64,000 bases of DNA. Origin: Pelatocladus maniniholoensis HA4357-MV3. GTDB lineage: Bacteria > Cyanobacteriota > Cyanobacteriia > Cyanobacteriales > Nostocaceae. Location of the stretch: the NCBI GenBank assembly GCA_019359115.1, contig JAHHHW010000074.1:1-64000 (forward strand), given 5' to 3'. The notes under the pieces are model-generated. The model did no database searches and had not been told where the DNA came from. It saw only the letters and a program-made list of their open reading frames with translations. Positions 29,571-39,009 of the stretch are shown here, in pieces (position 1 is the first letter of the stretch; each line of letters starts with the position of its first letter). A program made the translations under genes and the position numbers.

Positions 29571-29924
29571 TTAACGTACTAGTAACAAATTACTTTTGTT
29601 TACAAAACCCAATATTTCTTCTTGATTGTGAACAACTTCAAATACTGAATCTAGTTGAGTCAGTTCTAAAACTAATCTTACAGGTGTTTGTACGTTGCAC
29701 AGTACCAGACGACAACCATTTTGTCGTGCAGCTTTCAACCCATTAACCAAGGCAACTAATCCGGAACTATCCATAAAATCCACTTCAGCTAAATCAATCA
29801 CCCAGAGTTGATCACGCTGGGGTAATAATTCAGTCACCTTTTCATTGAAAGCCACACTACCCTCTAAATCCATGCGTCCTTGGGGCTTGAACAAGATGAT
29901 TTGGCGTTCTGATGTGAGAGTCAT
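29571..29924 (-). CDS. STAS domain protein (anti-sigma factor antagonist-like)
   Basis: 117 residues from ATG at 29924; a longer start would add an unconserved Phe/Cys-rich stretch. It is a single SpoIIAA-type STAS domain with VDFMDSSGLVALV, where Ser53 is the expected phosphorylation site. Such proteins switch partners between a serine kinase/anti-sigma factor and its target, depending on phosphorylation. No kinase or phosphatase gene is next to it. In Nostoc a partner-switching set (HmpU/V/W) acts in hormogonium development. Whether this is HmpV or another paralogue cannot be told here. Confidence 0.85.
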   Translation of the reverse strand: MTLTSERQIILFKPQGRMDLEGSVAFNEKVTELLPQRDQLWVIDLAEVDFMDSSGLVALVNGLKAARQNGCRLVLCNVQTPVRLVLELTQLDSVFEVVHNQEEILGFVNKSNLLLVR

Positions 29925-30626
29925 AAATCTTTGCTGGGTAATTGTATCAATCAAAAAACAAAAAAGCAGGCACAAAAACTGCTTTGTTTGCAACCGTAAT
30001 AATACTGCTTTACCTAAAAATTTGGTAGCCTTGTAGTAGTACGGTTGAGACGAATAATTTCAGTATTCATGCCGTATAATTTATTTTAATCTTTCCCCAA
30101 TATAGGCATAAGCCTCTAAGAATTTTAGTACTACATGTACTTTTTACAAAATTTTTATAAATAACTGGGATGTTTATAAATTTTTCATAAAAAAATTTTG
30201 CTTTACTTCTGTACATGTACTGATGTGGTAAAACTTAATGTACAGAAATAGTGGCTATTCGTCAAACCTGATACCAAGTATAGTATCAATAAAAATATAT
30301 TTTCCCCGCAATCCCACTAAAATAGTGAGTAAAAGCATCCTCTAAGAGTGTTCAAAAAAAAATGCCCAGCCCTATCAAATATATATTGGCCTAAGCCAAG
30401 GACTGATCAGCGTTTTGCCCTTTGGGGGAAACGCGAGGACTGTGCATTTTATTACTGATAGAGGCCTAAATGGAATTTAACGAAATCGCGGAATTCCTCC
30501 ATACCTCTATAGGGTGGGGATGGACTATTGTATCTTTGACGGTAGTTCACAGACTCGATTGACACATCACTAGAAGACGAGACAAAATATAGTAAAAGTA
30601 AACATTTGTAAAGGCTGCGGTGCTGA
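29925..30626. other. 702-base spacer with a structured patch
   Basis: No gene seen. Around 30388-30480 lies a patch with a hairpin (GCGTTT 30410-30415 with AAACGC 30429-30434, inner CCC/GGG) flanked by direct repeats of GGACTG and GGCCTAA. It may be a dispersed repeat or a small RNA. TTGACA at 30558 lies upstream of the DedA gene but has no well-spaced -10. Confidence 0.4.
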
Positions 30627-31256
30627 ATGTCTTTGGAATTTATCTCGTTAGAAAATATCCAAAGAATTGCCCATGATTATGGATATTGGGCAATTTTTTT
30701 CGGAATATTGTTAGAGAACTTGGGCATTCCCATTCCTGGTGAAACCGTAACTCTCGTCGGTGGGTTCCTAGCTGGTAGTCATGAATTAAATTACTGGCTA
30801 GTTTTAGGTGATGCTATTGCGGGAGCTGCGGTTGGTGGTATTTGCGGTTATTGGGTTGGCAGAACTGGCGGCTGGCCAATGCTAGTGCGACTCGGCAGCC
30901 TGTTTAGATTTTCAGAAGCCCGATTGTTGAGTATAAAAGAGCAATTTAGTGAAAATGCAGCAAAAGCAGTTTTCTTTGGGCGTTTCTTAGCCTTATTGAG
31001 AATTTTTGCTGCACCTATGGCTGGTATAGCTGGAATGCCTTTTGGAAAATTCTGTTTTTATAACATCATCGGGGCGACTGCGTGGGGTGGGGTGATGGTG
31101 ACACTGGCATTTTTTGCTGGTACTGTTGTTTCCCTAGAACAGTTGGTTGCTTGGGTTAGTAAATTTGCGATCGCTGCCCTATTAATTCTTGCAGCTTTTA
31201 TCATTATTCCCCTCTGGCTAGAAGCCAGGCAACAAAGGATAGGGACTGGGGAATAG
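30627..31256 (+). CDS. DedA family membrane protein
   Basis: 209 residues with about five hydrophobic segments. The VTT/DedA motifs are present: LENLGIPIPGETVTLVGG near the N-terminus and VFFGRFLALLRIFAAPMAG in the middle with the conserved F-x-R-x3-R. DedA proteins are proton-dependent undecaprenyl-phosphate or phospholipid flippases or related transporters. The gene is monocistronic and convergent with argG. Confidence 0.9.
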   Translation: MSLEFISLENIQRIAHDYGYWAIFFGILLENLGIPIPGETVTLVGGFLAGSHELNYWLVLGDAIAGAAVGGICGYWVGRTGGWPMLVRLGSLFRFSEARLLSIKEQFSENAAKAVFFGRFLALLRIFAAPMAGIAGMPFGKFCFYNIIGATAWGGVMVTLAFFAGTVVSLEQLVAWVSKFAIAALLILAAFIIIPLWLEARQQRIGTGE

Positions 31257-31372
31257 GGATTGGGGACAAGGGAGACAAGAAAGATAAGGGAGAATTATTT
31301 AACAAGTTTCTTTCCAATCCCCAATCCCCTCCAGGGGACTCCTACCTTCCCCGATCCCTGATCCCCGATACC

Positions 31373-32575
31373 CTATCCCCTACCTTTCTGCGCCCAAATC
31401 CGAGTTGGCAAACCCCAAACATAAATGAAACCTTCGGCTGCCTTATGATCAAATTGGTCATCGGCTCCGTAGGTTGCCAAGTCAGGAGTATACAAAGAGT
31501 TTTCGGAATGACGCCCAACGATGGTAGCGTTACCTTTAAATAGTTTTACTCTAATTGTTCCAGATACTTGCTCTTGTGTTTTTTGAATAAAAGCATCTAA
31601 GGCTGCTTTTAGGGGACTATACCACAAGCCGTTGTAAATCATTTGGCTGTAAGTTTCTTCTATACCCCGTTTGTAATGGGTAATATCTGCCGTGAGAGTT
31701 AGACTTTCTAAATCGCGATGGGCTTGAATTAACACCATCATTGCGGGAGATTCGTAGATTTCTCGCGATTTAATCCCTACCAAGCGATTTTCAATCATAT
31801 CAATGCGCCCAACACCGTGATTTCCTGCAACTTGGTTGAGTTGTTCGATTAATTCAATCGATCTTTTTGTTTCACCGTTGAGGCTAGTAGGAATACCTCT
31901 AATAAAACCAATGTCAATATATTCTGGTTCGTTGGGGGTGTCAGTGATCGCCTTTGTCAATAAATAAATTTCTTCTGGTGGTTCCACTGTGGGATCTTCG
32001 AGAATTCCAGCTTCGATACTCCGACCTAGCATATTGCGGTCAATACTGTAAGGAGAAGACTTTTTCACGGGTGCAGGAATGCCAAAGTTTTCTCCGTAAG
32101 CAATAGTTTGCTCACGACTCATACCCCATTCCCGTGCGGGTGCGAGAATTTTGAGGTTGGGGTTGAGGGCTGCAATAGATACATCAAAACGCACCTGATC
32201 GTTACCTTTACCAGTACAACCGTGAGCGATCGCATCAGCACCGTAGATTTCTGCTGTTTCTACTAAAACCTTAGCAATCAACGGACGAGCTAAGGCTGTT
32301 GCTAGAGGATAACGATTTTCGTAAAGGGCATTGGCTTGAATGGCAGGAAATGCATAATCTTTTACAAACGTCTCTTGAACATCTGCCACTAATGACTCAC
32401 TTGCACCTGATTTCAGGGCTTTTTCTCGGACTGGTTCTAATTCATCTCCCTGTCCCAAGTCTGCTGCTAGGGCAATTACTTCTTCTACACCCCACTCATG
32501 CTTGAGGTAGGGAATGCACACCGATGTATCTACTCCCCCAGAATATGCCAGGACAACCTTTTTGGCGCGACCCAT
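31373..32575 (-). CDS. argG: Argininosuccinate synthase
   Basis: 400 residues from ATG at 32575, with GGAGAGG just upstream; a GTG four codons earlier is open but overlaps that site. It joins citrulline and aspartate with ATP in arginine biosynthesis. The PP-loop-like AYSGGVDTS is near the N-terminus, and [14 protein letters not shown] and [12 protein letters not shown] are family signatures. In cyanobacteria arginine also feeds cyanophycin. No arg neighbours are visible. Confidence 0.98.
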   Translation of the reverse strand: MGRAKKVVLAYSGGVDTSVCIPYLKHEWGVEEVIALAADLGQGDELEPVREKALKSGASESLVADVQETFVKDYAFPAIQANALYENRYPLATALARPLIAKVLVETAEIYGADAIAHGCTGKGNDQVRFDVSIAALNPNLKILAPAREWGMSREQTIAYGENFGIPAPVKKSSPYSIDRNMLGRSIEAGILEDPTVEPPEEIYLLTKAITDTPNEPEYIDIGFIRGIPTSLNGETKRSIELIEQLNQVAGNHGVGRIDMIENRLVGIKSREIYESPAMMVLIQAHRDLESLTLTADITHYKRGIEETYSQMIYNGLWYSPLKAALDAFIQKTQEQVSGTIRVKLFKGNATIVGRHSENSLYTPDLATYGADDQFDHKAAEGFIYVWGLPTRIWAQKGRG

Positions 32576-32682
32576 TAGCCTCTCCACTCAAAAAACAAAG
32601 AATCGAGTCAATATTATATCCAATTGACACTCACCAGGCTAAAGCTAGGGTGATTCTTAAGTTTCTAACTACAGTTATTCAT

Positions 32683-32714
32683 CCCAACACTTCCACTTTG
32701 TGGTAAGTGTGGGG
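32683..32714. repeat. Hairpin upstream of the DUF6888 remnant
   Basis: CCCAACACTTCCAC and GTGGTAAGTGTGGGG pair almost fully around TTTG (stem of about 13 bp with one or two mismatches). It lies between argG and the DUF6888 remnant and resembles terminal hairpins left by IS200/IS605-type elements, though no transposase is present. Confidence 0.5.
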
Positions 32715-32764
32715 CTTCTGTCCGAATTAGCTAAAACATCAAAAACATAGGTTTTTAGGAAATA

Positions 32765-33048
32765 ATGGAACCGACCATCGACCAACTCAAAGCCTTTTTC
32801 CGATTATGCGTTCGCACTAGTACAGCACGGCGTAAATAAAGCAACCATTTAAAATAGTCGAAAAGCTTATAAAATAAGCATTCTTTCTTTTTACTTTTGC
32901 CTTTTTACTTTTGCCTTATTGTACTAGCAACCTGCTACGGAATATAGAATTAGTTAGATTTGATGAAAGAACAGGCAGAATCGTAGTTTTAATTGGGGAA
33001 ACCATCCAAGTAGAAATTCTTAATAACGGAGAGGAAATAATAGGATGA
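32765..33048 (+). pseudogene. DUF6888-like gene split by a ~100-bp insertion
   Basis: The 5' part (32765-32820) encodes MEPTIDQLKAFFRLCVRT plus two bases of the next codon. The 3' part (32928-33048) encodes SNLLRNIELVRFDERTG and continues to a TGA at 33046. Removing 32821-32927 restores one frame of 58 residues that follows the DUF6888 pattern (FRL...VRFDERTG...IVVLIGETIQVEIL). As it stands, the frame hits TAA at 32837. The stop overlaps the next ATG as ATGA. The family name is from memory of DUF6888/DUF6887 pairs in cyanobacteria; their function is unknown. Confidence 0.7.
32821..32927. mobile_element. MITE-like insertion with ACTAG direct repeats
   Basis: A 107-base block: about 102 bases of element plus one copy of ACTAG. 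ACTAG occurs at both edges (32816-32820 and 32923-32927), like a 5-bp target duplication. The ends (TACAGCACGGCG and the reverse complement of GCCTTATTGT) are only weakly similar. Two copies of TTACTTTTGCCT lie inside. It has no open frame, so it would need a transposase supplied in trans. Confidence 0.6.
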
Positions 33049-33221
33049 CCGACTATTTAAATTTGTCAGAGAAAGAACTGCGGGAATATGTCAAAGCCAA
33101 TCCTCAAGATGAAGAAGCATTTCAGCATTTCCTCAGCATCATCAGAGCCAAGCCAGGGCGTGTAGTGGTCAGTACTGATGAACAATTAGAGGTAGAGCTT
33201 AGAAAAAGACTAGCTATTTAA
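33045..33221 (+). CDS. DUF6887-like small protein
   Basis: 58 residues, intact. It begins MTDYLNLSEKELREYVKA and continues with NPQDEEAFQHFL, matching the short DUF6887 pattern (S-x-KELR-x-YV...DDEEAF). The ATG overlaps the stop of the broken upstream partner (ATGA), so the pair was probably translationally coupled. The paired layout resembles toxin-antitoxin modules, but no activity is known to me. A hairpin with TTTT follows 9 bases after the stop. Confidence 0.75.
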   Translation: MTDYLNLSEKELREYVKANPQDEEAFQHFLSIIRAKPGRVVVSTDEQLEVELRKRLAI

Positions 33222-33230
33222 AGTCAAACG

Positions 33231-33256
33231 CCCCATCCATAAAGTCATGGGGTTTT
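33231..33256 (+). terminator. Possible terminator after the DUF6887 gene
   Basis: CCCCAT (33231-33236) and ATGGGG (33247-33252) pair around a 10-base loop, followed by TTTT. The stem is short, so termination strength is uncertain. Confidence 0.5.
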
Positions 33257-33302
33257 ACGCTCAATCAATAAAAAGTTTTCCAATCCAAAATATTGAATCA
33301 TA

Positions 33303-34139
33303 TCACCCACTACGCGGTATACGCTCAATCTCCGCATATCCACTGAAAATTAATCGTTTTCCCTCGGTTTCTAAGCGATTCAGGCGCATTTTGACTCCAT
33401 CTAAGTCAAAGCGATCCAAATCAACCATGTTATCCAGAATTTCTACCAACGCCAGACTCAAGTTTTGCGAAAGTTCTCGCTGTGCTTCTGGTACTTGTTC
33501 GAGATCAATTCCTTGATTGGTAAAAGAAATACGCCGTCGCCGTTCAATACTCACAGCTACAGTCATACTGATTGGCACAAGTTCACCGTTGTCTAAATCC
33601 GCTTTTGCCAAAATTCGCAGCCGATTTTCTGTCAATAGTTCTACTTGAACGTCAATAAAGGAGACTGGCTTTCCACCAGATAATGCAGTCAAAGCAGGTA
33701 CAGATTGATTTAACAGTCGCTTTGTCACCAGTTCTGCTTTAAAGGCCCGGTTAATACCTGCTTGTGTCAATACAACTTGAGCGATCGCCTGGGTGGGTTG
33801 TTTTAGACTTAGTTTCCCACTTAAAACAGAGCTAAAGTCAATAGCAACCGCATCGGTTTCGATAAAAATTTCTTCAGCAGCAAAATCTTTACGGATAACC
33901 AAGCCACGACCTTTCATTGTGAAGCTATCGATGCTGCCTTGCAATAGCTTGCTGGAAGGGTGACAACGGACAAAGACTTCTACTGACTCGCTTTTGGTGA
34001 ACAGGTGGCGAATTGTTTGGGTAGCAACAGTGTTGAGCATCTGTTCACCCCAGTCTGTGCCTTTTGGATTTGTTAAACCAGTAAGTCCGCCGAACATTTG
34101 GGTTGATGTCTCTAGAAGTTCTTTGTATTTTTGTAACAA
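33303..34139 (-). CDS. DUF2993 (LmeA-like) protein
   Basis: 278 residues from a TTG at 34139; an ATG at 34097 (MFGGLTGLTN) is at least as likely and gives 264 residues. The body matches the cyanobacterial DUF2993 family: residues near 43-110 (VEVFVRCHPSSKLLQGSIDS) and a Lys-rich beta-strand region. LmeA of mycobacteria, the characterised member, is a lipid-binding envelope protein. No signal peptide is visible here. It ends in the GGTATACGC region close to the DUF6887 hairpin. Confidence 0.85.
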   Translation of the reverse strand: MLQKYKELLETSTQMFGGLTGLTNPKGTDWGEQMLNTVATQTIRHLFTKSESVEVFVRCHPSSKLLQGSIDSFTMKGRGLVIRKDFAAEEIFIETDAVAIDFSSVLSGKLSLKQPTQAIAQVVLTQAGINRAFKAELVTKRLLNQSVPALTALSGGKPVSFIDVQVELLTENRLRILAKADLDNGELVPISMTVAVSIERRRRISFTNQGIDLEQVPEAQRELSQNLSLALVEILDNMVDLDRFDLDGVKMRLNRLETEGKRLIFSGYAEIERIPRSG

Positions 34140-34224
34140 ATCGTGAAGATAACAGCAACCGTCTAGGGATTAGTTGTGTTAATGGTTAAGTGTGGATCTT
34201 GCATATTTGTGGAATGATCTTATT

Positions 34225-35502
34225 TTATTCCATCGCTCGAATTAATTTATTTGCTTGTGTTTGCGCCCGTTCCATTGCTTGTTCTAGCGGTTGTTGTCCT
34301 AGCAAAGCACTGATGAATTGGTTATCAAAGTTGTTCATAATGGCGGCGGGGTATTTACCTGCTTGCCAAGGCATAGCATAGCTAACTCCGGCGACAAAGG
34401 GCGATCGCAACGGATCTTTGTCATAACCCAATTTTTCAGCGACTGATTTACGTGTCGGCAAAGTAAAGCCTGTTGCTGTCCACTTTTCCATACCTTCCTT
34501 ACCTGTGAGGTAGGAAATCAACTCCCAAGCTTCGGTTTTGTGTTGTGTTTGTTTGTTCATGACGTAAGCAACAGTAAATACCATAGTAACTTTTTTGTCA
34601 TTTACAATTGGTATTTCTGCGGTAGCAAAATCAAGTTGAGGAAAAGTTTCCTTCAAGTAGGTAATAGCCCAGTTGCCTTCAATCACCATTGCGACTTTAC
34701 CTTGACCAAACATTTCACTGCCTGAGTTTGTCCCAACGTCCGATTTCTGAGCGGCAGTATGATCTTTTTGATACTGGTCTATTACCAACTGTAATCCTTT
34801 GATCCCAGCTTCCGAAGCAAAAGTTGCATAACCATTTGCATCTACGATCTGTCCACCAAAGGCTTTGATTTTGTAAGCTTGGCGCGCTAACTCTGGAACG
34901 ACGCCATAGCCGTATTGGTCAATTTTACTGTCTTGGTTTTGATCTACTGTCAACTTTTTGGAGTAGGTACGCAATTCATCCCATGTTGTGGGAGGACTTG
35001 TTAAACCTGCGGTAACAAAAGCTTGCTTGTTATAAAAAAGAGTCAAAGTAGAGTAGTCTTTGGGTAAACCATATATATGATTGTCGTACTTAAAGCTGTT
35101 AAGTATTGTCTCCTCAAAATCAGCTAGGTCAAATTCCGGGTTAATATAAGCGTCTAATGGCTCTAAAACGTTTTGGCTCATTAAGAAAGGAGCCTCAAAA
35201 GCATCCAAATAGAAAACATCAGGCGCTGCTTCACCAATCAAGCGCGTTTTAATCACATCCATATATTGGTCAGCAATGACCTCATTCTTTACCCTGATAC
35301 TTGGATGCTGTGCCTCAAAATCTTTGAGTACCTGTTTCAATAATTTTTGCTCAGTTGGATCTGCACCCCAGCCACTAAGTTTTAGTATAACTGGAGTAGT
35401 AGCTGTGGTGGTATGGGGCAAGGGCGAATCCTGGCAACCAATCATGCAAAGAGCGATCGCTACCATTAATGCCACAAAAGTTCCAAAAATTCTTTTAATC
35501 AC
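34225..35502 (-). CDS. ABC transporter sugar-binding lipoprotein
   Basis: 425 residues. A lipoprotein signal peptide has a lipobox at CMIGC, giving an acylated Cys near residue 23. The mature part is a family 1 extracellular solute-binding protein (DVFYLDAFEAPFLMSQNVLEPLD; NKQTQHKTEAWELISYLTGKEGMEKW). Such proteins capture sugars or oligosaccharides for an ABC importer. The permease and ATPase genes are not adjacent, so it relies on genes elsewhere. The substrate is unknown. Confidence 0.92.
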   Translation of the reverse strand: MIKRIFGTFVALMVAIALCMIGCQDSPLPHTTTATTPVILKLSGWGADPTEQKLLKQVLKDFEAQHPSIRVKNEVIADQYMDVIKTRLIGEAAPDVFYLDAFEAPFLMSQNVLEPLDAYINPEFDLADFEETILNSFKYDNHIYGLPKDYSTLTLFYNKQAFVTAGLTSPPTTWDELRTYSKKLTVDQNQDSKIDQYGYGVVPELARQAYKIKAFGGQIVDANGYATFASEAGIKGLQLVIDQYQKDHTAAQKSDVGTNSGSEMFGQGKVAMVIEGNWAITYLKETFPQLDFATAEIPIVNDKKVTMVFTVAYVMNKQTQHKTEAWELISYLTGKEGMEKWTATGFTLPTRKSVAEKLGYDKDPLRSPFVAGVSYAMPWQAGKYPAAIMNNFDNQFISALLGQQPLEQAMERAQTQANKLIRAME

Positions 35503-35625
35503 CCCATCACAAACATTCTTTAGATTGCTTCTCTTACTCTAGAATGAATTTTGGGAAAATTAAAACTTTATTTATAAATACACGGTAGAATAACTAATAA
35601 TTGGCATTAATACTGAGTAAAAAAC

Positions 35626-35649
35626 ATATGTCTCGAAAATTTGACATAT
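35626..35649. promoter_or_regulatory. Palindrome ATATGTC-N10-GACATAT
   Basis: Seven-base perfect arms lie in the divergent spacer between the sugar-binding protein and MFS genes. TTGACA (35642-35647) overlaps the right arm, so a regulator bound here could block a promoter. No well-spaced -10 is certain. Confidence 0.35.
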
Positions 35650-35785
35650 CTTACTTTCTCTAAATCATAGAATTGCAAAGAAAAACACAAAGTAGTTTTT
35701 TTGTGTATCAAAGAGAAAAAGCTAATGGCTAATAACTTATAGCAATCAAAAACTAACGATTAAGCATTAACAATTTACTCAGTTC

Positions 35786-37261
35786 ATGAATAATGCTCAG
35801 GTTGAAACTTCTTCCTCTTTGATATCAGAAACTTCTGAAATTGAAATTGTAAAGACAACAATTTCTTCTGATATTATATCAAAATCTAAAGACAAATTTA
35901 CCAAAGATGCTATTCGTACTAGCCTTAAAGCTTCAACTGTAGATGGTATATTTGCAGGCATTTTTGGCATTACGACTGGCGGTATTTTATTGAGTAATTT
36001 TTTAGTAGAATTGGGTGCAAGTCCAATGACATTTGGTCTACTTGCTTCTATCCCGATGCTAGTGAATTTAATTCAGCCTTTGGGTGCTTATATATCAGAA
36101 CGTTTTCACAGTCGCTGTCAGTATTCTCTATTAATTTATGCACCTTCTCGACTAATTTGGTTGATTTTAGTAATTGGTATAGCAGCCTTTAGTCAGAAAC
36201 TAATTGATTCTCAACAGTTAGTTACACTCACACTCTTGATTGTCTTAGTAAGTCATCTTTGGGGTGGGTTAGGTAGTGCATCTTGGCTTTCGTGGATAGC
36301 AACATTAGTGCATCGACGTTTGCGGGGGCGATATTTTGGCATACGCAACAGTGTTGCTAGCTTGACTAATTTGATTTGCGTACCTGTAGCAGGATTGGCT
36401 GTATCTCATTGGTATGGTGGTACTCTCCAAGGTTACGGAGTAGCACTGTTGATAGGTATTTTGTTTGGGGTTATGAGTTTGGGCTGTCAATACTTTAAGC
36501 TGGATATCAATCCTCAAGCACAAAATGCTGTAGTTACAGATGCAAAAAATTTAGATGTCACAACGAACAGGCAAATAGCAGATGTTAACTTGATCTCTCA
36601 ACCAAAATTTTGGCAGAGTATCCGTAAAGATACTAATTTTTTAATGTTTTTGCTCTACTTCAGTGTATGGATGTTTGCTGTTAACCTTTGTAATCCCTTT
36701 TTCAATCTTTACATGCTAGATACCCTCGACTTAGATGTCACTTGGGTAACTCTTTACAGCAGCCTGCAAGCAGGAGCAAATATGTTAATGTTAATTCTTT
36801 GGGGGAGATTAGCAGACAAAATCGGTAATCGTTCTGTTCTATTTTTTATGGGAATTTTGGTAGCGATCGCACCTTTGTTGTGGTTGGGTATTGGCTACAC
36901 TTCCCTAGATATGTGGTTATGGTTGCCAATGTTACACATTTTCTTGGGAGGAAGTGGAGCGGCTATTGATTTGTGCGGTAATAATATGCAGCTAGAAGTT
37001 GCACCACTGAAAAATCAGTCGATATATTTTGCAACTATAGCTGCGGTCGCTGGCTTGTGTGGTGCTTTCGGTACAATTATTGGTGGTTTTCTCGTACAAA
37101 TTAACTTTTGTGGAGGCTTATTAGGATTATTCGTTTTCTCCACAATCTTTAGGCTTGTTGCACTCTTACCACTCATTTTTGTGCAAGAGTCACGTGGACG
37201 ACAGTCTTTTATCCAAGCCTTTCAACTTTTTCAGCCATTTAGGCTAAGGCTTAGAGGTTAG
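35786..37261 (+). CDS. MFS transporter
   Basis: 491 residues with about 12 membrane helices after a ~50-residue hydrophilic Ser/Lys-rich N-terminus. An MFS-like loop with basic residues (RRLRGRYFGIRNS) follows helix 4, and GRLADKIGNRSVLFF is the second-half loop. It is divergent from the sugar-binding gene, which may hint at a carbohydrate-related role, but the substrate is not determinable. No Shine-Dalgarno sequence is clear before the ATG. Confidence 0.88.
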   Translation: MNNAQVETSSSLISETSEIEIVKTTISSDIISKSKDKFTKDAIRTSLKASTVDGIFAGIFGITTGGILLSNFLVELGASPMTFGLLASIPMLVNLIQPLGAYISERFHSRCQYSLLIYAPSRLIWLILVIGIAAFSQKLIDSQQLVTLTLLIVLVSHLWGGLGSASWLSWIATLVHRRLRGRYFGIRNSVASLTNLICVPVAGLAVSHWYGGTLQGYGVALLIGILFGVMSLGCQYFKLDINPQAQNAVVTDAKNLDVTTNRQIADVNLISQPKFWQSIRKDTNFLMFLLYFSVWMFAVNLCNPFFNLYMLDTLDLDVTWVTLYSSLQAGANMLMLILWGRLADKIGNRSVLFFMGILVAIAPLLWLGIGYTSLDMWLWLPMLHIFLGGSGAAIDLCGNNMQLEVAPLKNQSIYFATIAAVAGLCGAFGTIIGGFLVQINFCGGLLGLFVFSTIFRLVALLPLIFVQESRGRQSFIQAFQLFQPFRLRLRG

Positions 37262-37389
37262 ATAGGTGGGGAAAGATGGCTTAAAACCTGCTTTCATCGG
37301 TTGATTCTTTGCGATTCAACTTGGTGTCTTGGTGGTTAAATTAAGATTTATTTTTTCACCACAAAGACACATTGATCCTTAACCTTCAC

Positions 37390-38349
37390 CTATTCTGCAA
37401 GTGTGGAACTTAAACTCATAGTTTTCTCCCACAGCACTACATTATGAGTGTTGGTTGTAGCGGAGGGCTGATGTAAAGCGATTAACTGAGTTAAAGTACT
37501 TTTTAACTGGGTACGCGGTACAATTTCATCAACAAAGCCGTGTTTGAGTAAATCTTCGGCAGTTTGGAAATCATCAGGCAGTTTTTCCCGTAGGGTTTGC
37601 TCAATCACTCGCCGACCTGCAAAACCAATGGTTGCTTTGGGTTCTGCTATGATGATATCACCTAACATTGCAAAGCTAGCTGTAACTCCACCTGTAGTGG
37701 GGTTAGTTAATATCGGCACATACAACAAGCGTGCTTCTTTATGCCGTTCTAAAGCTGCGGAAATTTTTGCCATCTGCATAAGTGAGAGCATTCCTTCTTG
37801 CATTCTTGCTCCACCAGATGTGCAGATGATGACTACAGCATATTGCCTTTGAGTAGCTTGTTCAATTAAACGGGTGAGTTTTTCGCCTACGACTGAACCC
37901 ATGCTCCCACCCATGAAGCGAAAGTCCATTACCCCAAGGGCGATTGGTAAGCCGTTGATTTCACCCAAACCTGTTTTGACAGCATCTATCAAGCCGAGTT
38001 TTTCTTGTGTTTCCCGCAGGCGATCGCTATAGGCTTTGCGATCGCGAAATCCCAAGGGATCGTCAGGACGCAATTGTTCATCAAGTGGTCTCCAGGTATT
38101 AGAATCTATCAACTGGCGGATGCGCTCATCACTATCTACCCGATTATGATGTCCACATTCGGTGCATACCATTAAATTTGCTTTTAAATCTTTGGCATAA
38201 CTTAATACACCACATTTAGGACACTTGTTCCATAGTCCATCTGCGATTTCACGTTCTTGGCGTTCTAGACTGATAGGGCCTGATTTCCGTCGGTTTGCAA
38301 ACCAATCAAACAGAGATTTTAAACCACGTGATTCTTCGTTGTTTGCCAT
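37390..38349 (-). CDS. accD: Acetyl-CoA carboxylase carboxyltransferase subunit beta
   Basis: 319 residues. The N-terminal zinc ribbon is formed by Cys43, Cys46, Cys62 and Cys65 (CPKCG...CTECG). The carboxyltransferase core includes [12 protein letters not shown] and [17 protein letters not shown]. With AccA it transfers CO2 from biotin to acetyl-CoA to make malonyl-CoA for fatty acid synthesis. It is monocistronic and slightly longer at both ends than the catalytic core, as usual for cyanobacteria. Confidence 0.97.
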   Translation of the reverse strand: MANNEESRGLKSLFDWFANRRKSGPISLERQEREIADGLWNKCPKCGVLSYAKDLKANLMVCTECGHHNRVDSDERIRQLIDSNTWRPLDEQLRPDDPLGFRDRKAYSDRLRETQEKLGLIDAVKTGLGEINGLPIALGVMDFRFMGGSMGSVVGEKLTRLIEQATQRQYAVVIICTSGGARMQEGMLSLMQMAKISAALERHKEARLLYVPILTNPTTGGVTASFAMLGDIIIAEPKATIGFAGRRVIEQTLREKLPDDFQTAEDLLKHGFVDEIVPRTQLKSTLTQLIALHQPSATTNTHNVVLWEKTMSLSSTLAE

Positions 38350-39009
38350 TTTTTTCTTATGCCAGTAGAGTATGTCAAAAACAGGTTAATTTCTTTGGTG
38401 AAGTCATTGTCACTTATGTTTAGTTTGTCCTAATGATTCAATCACTAATGACTACACAACAAACTTTGTCTTATAAGCAATATTTCAGATCTGGTGGGAG
38501 CATCTGTGCTTGTCAGCTTAACGAAAATAAGTAAACTAGTTCAAGTGTGTTGTTCGAGATGCCAAGAAGTTTATAACTTTTCAGGTATGAAAAATATAAA
38601 GTTGGTTATTGGACATGGTAAATTTCAGAGTCGTGTCAGGGGAAATATTGGTTTGTTTTAATCTTTCATATCCAAAAGTGACTTGTAAAGTTATGGATAT
38701 ACTATCCCTGAGATAGAATTTCACCCCCAGTCCAATAATAAACTGTTGATATATAGCAAACAGCTTTATTTTGCTGCATTAGTTTAGTTTTTACACTGTT
38801 AATTTTGTAAAGAAGGTTATCCATCATTACAGGATTAATCTTAACAGAAGTTTAATACTATTAAGGGTAATGAAGTTTACAGTTGAAAGTTGATAAGCGG
38901 GGGTGTCCTGAAATGGGGTATTTTTTCTCTCCATCTCCTTCTAAGGTTTTGTTTTGGCTTTTTGCAAAGAATATATGTGCAAATGTTCCATGCAAGTCCC
39001 TATTCCCTT
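38350..39009. other. 660-base AT-rich spacer between accD and pilD
   Basis: No credible gene on either strand. It should contain the accD promoter near its left end. A TTAA-rich patch near 38833-38870 was considered as a Pho box and not accepted. Confidence 0.5.

Noticed and set aside
29372-29746. 124-codon plus-strand open frame
   Set aside because: Its second half is antisense to the STAS gene, whose motif is clear; composition of the first half is not convincing.
38833-38870. Pho box-like TTAA repeats upstream of accD
   Set aside because: At most two degenerate 11-bp-spaced repeats, about 500 bases from accD and next to no phosphate gene.
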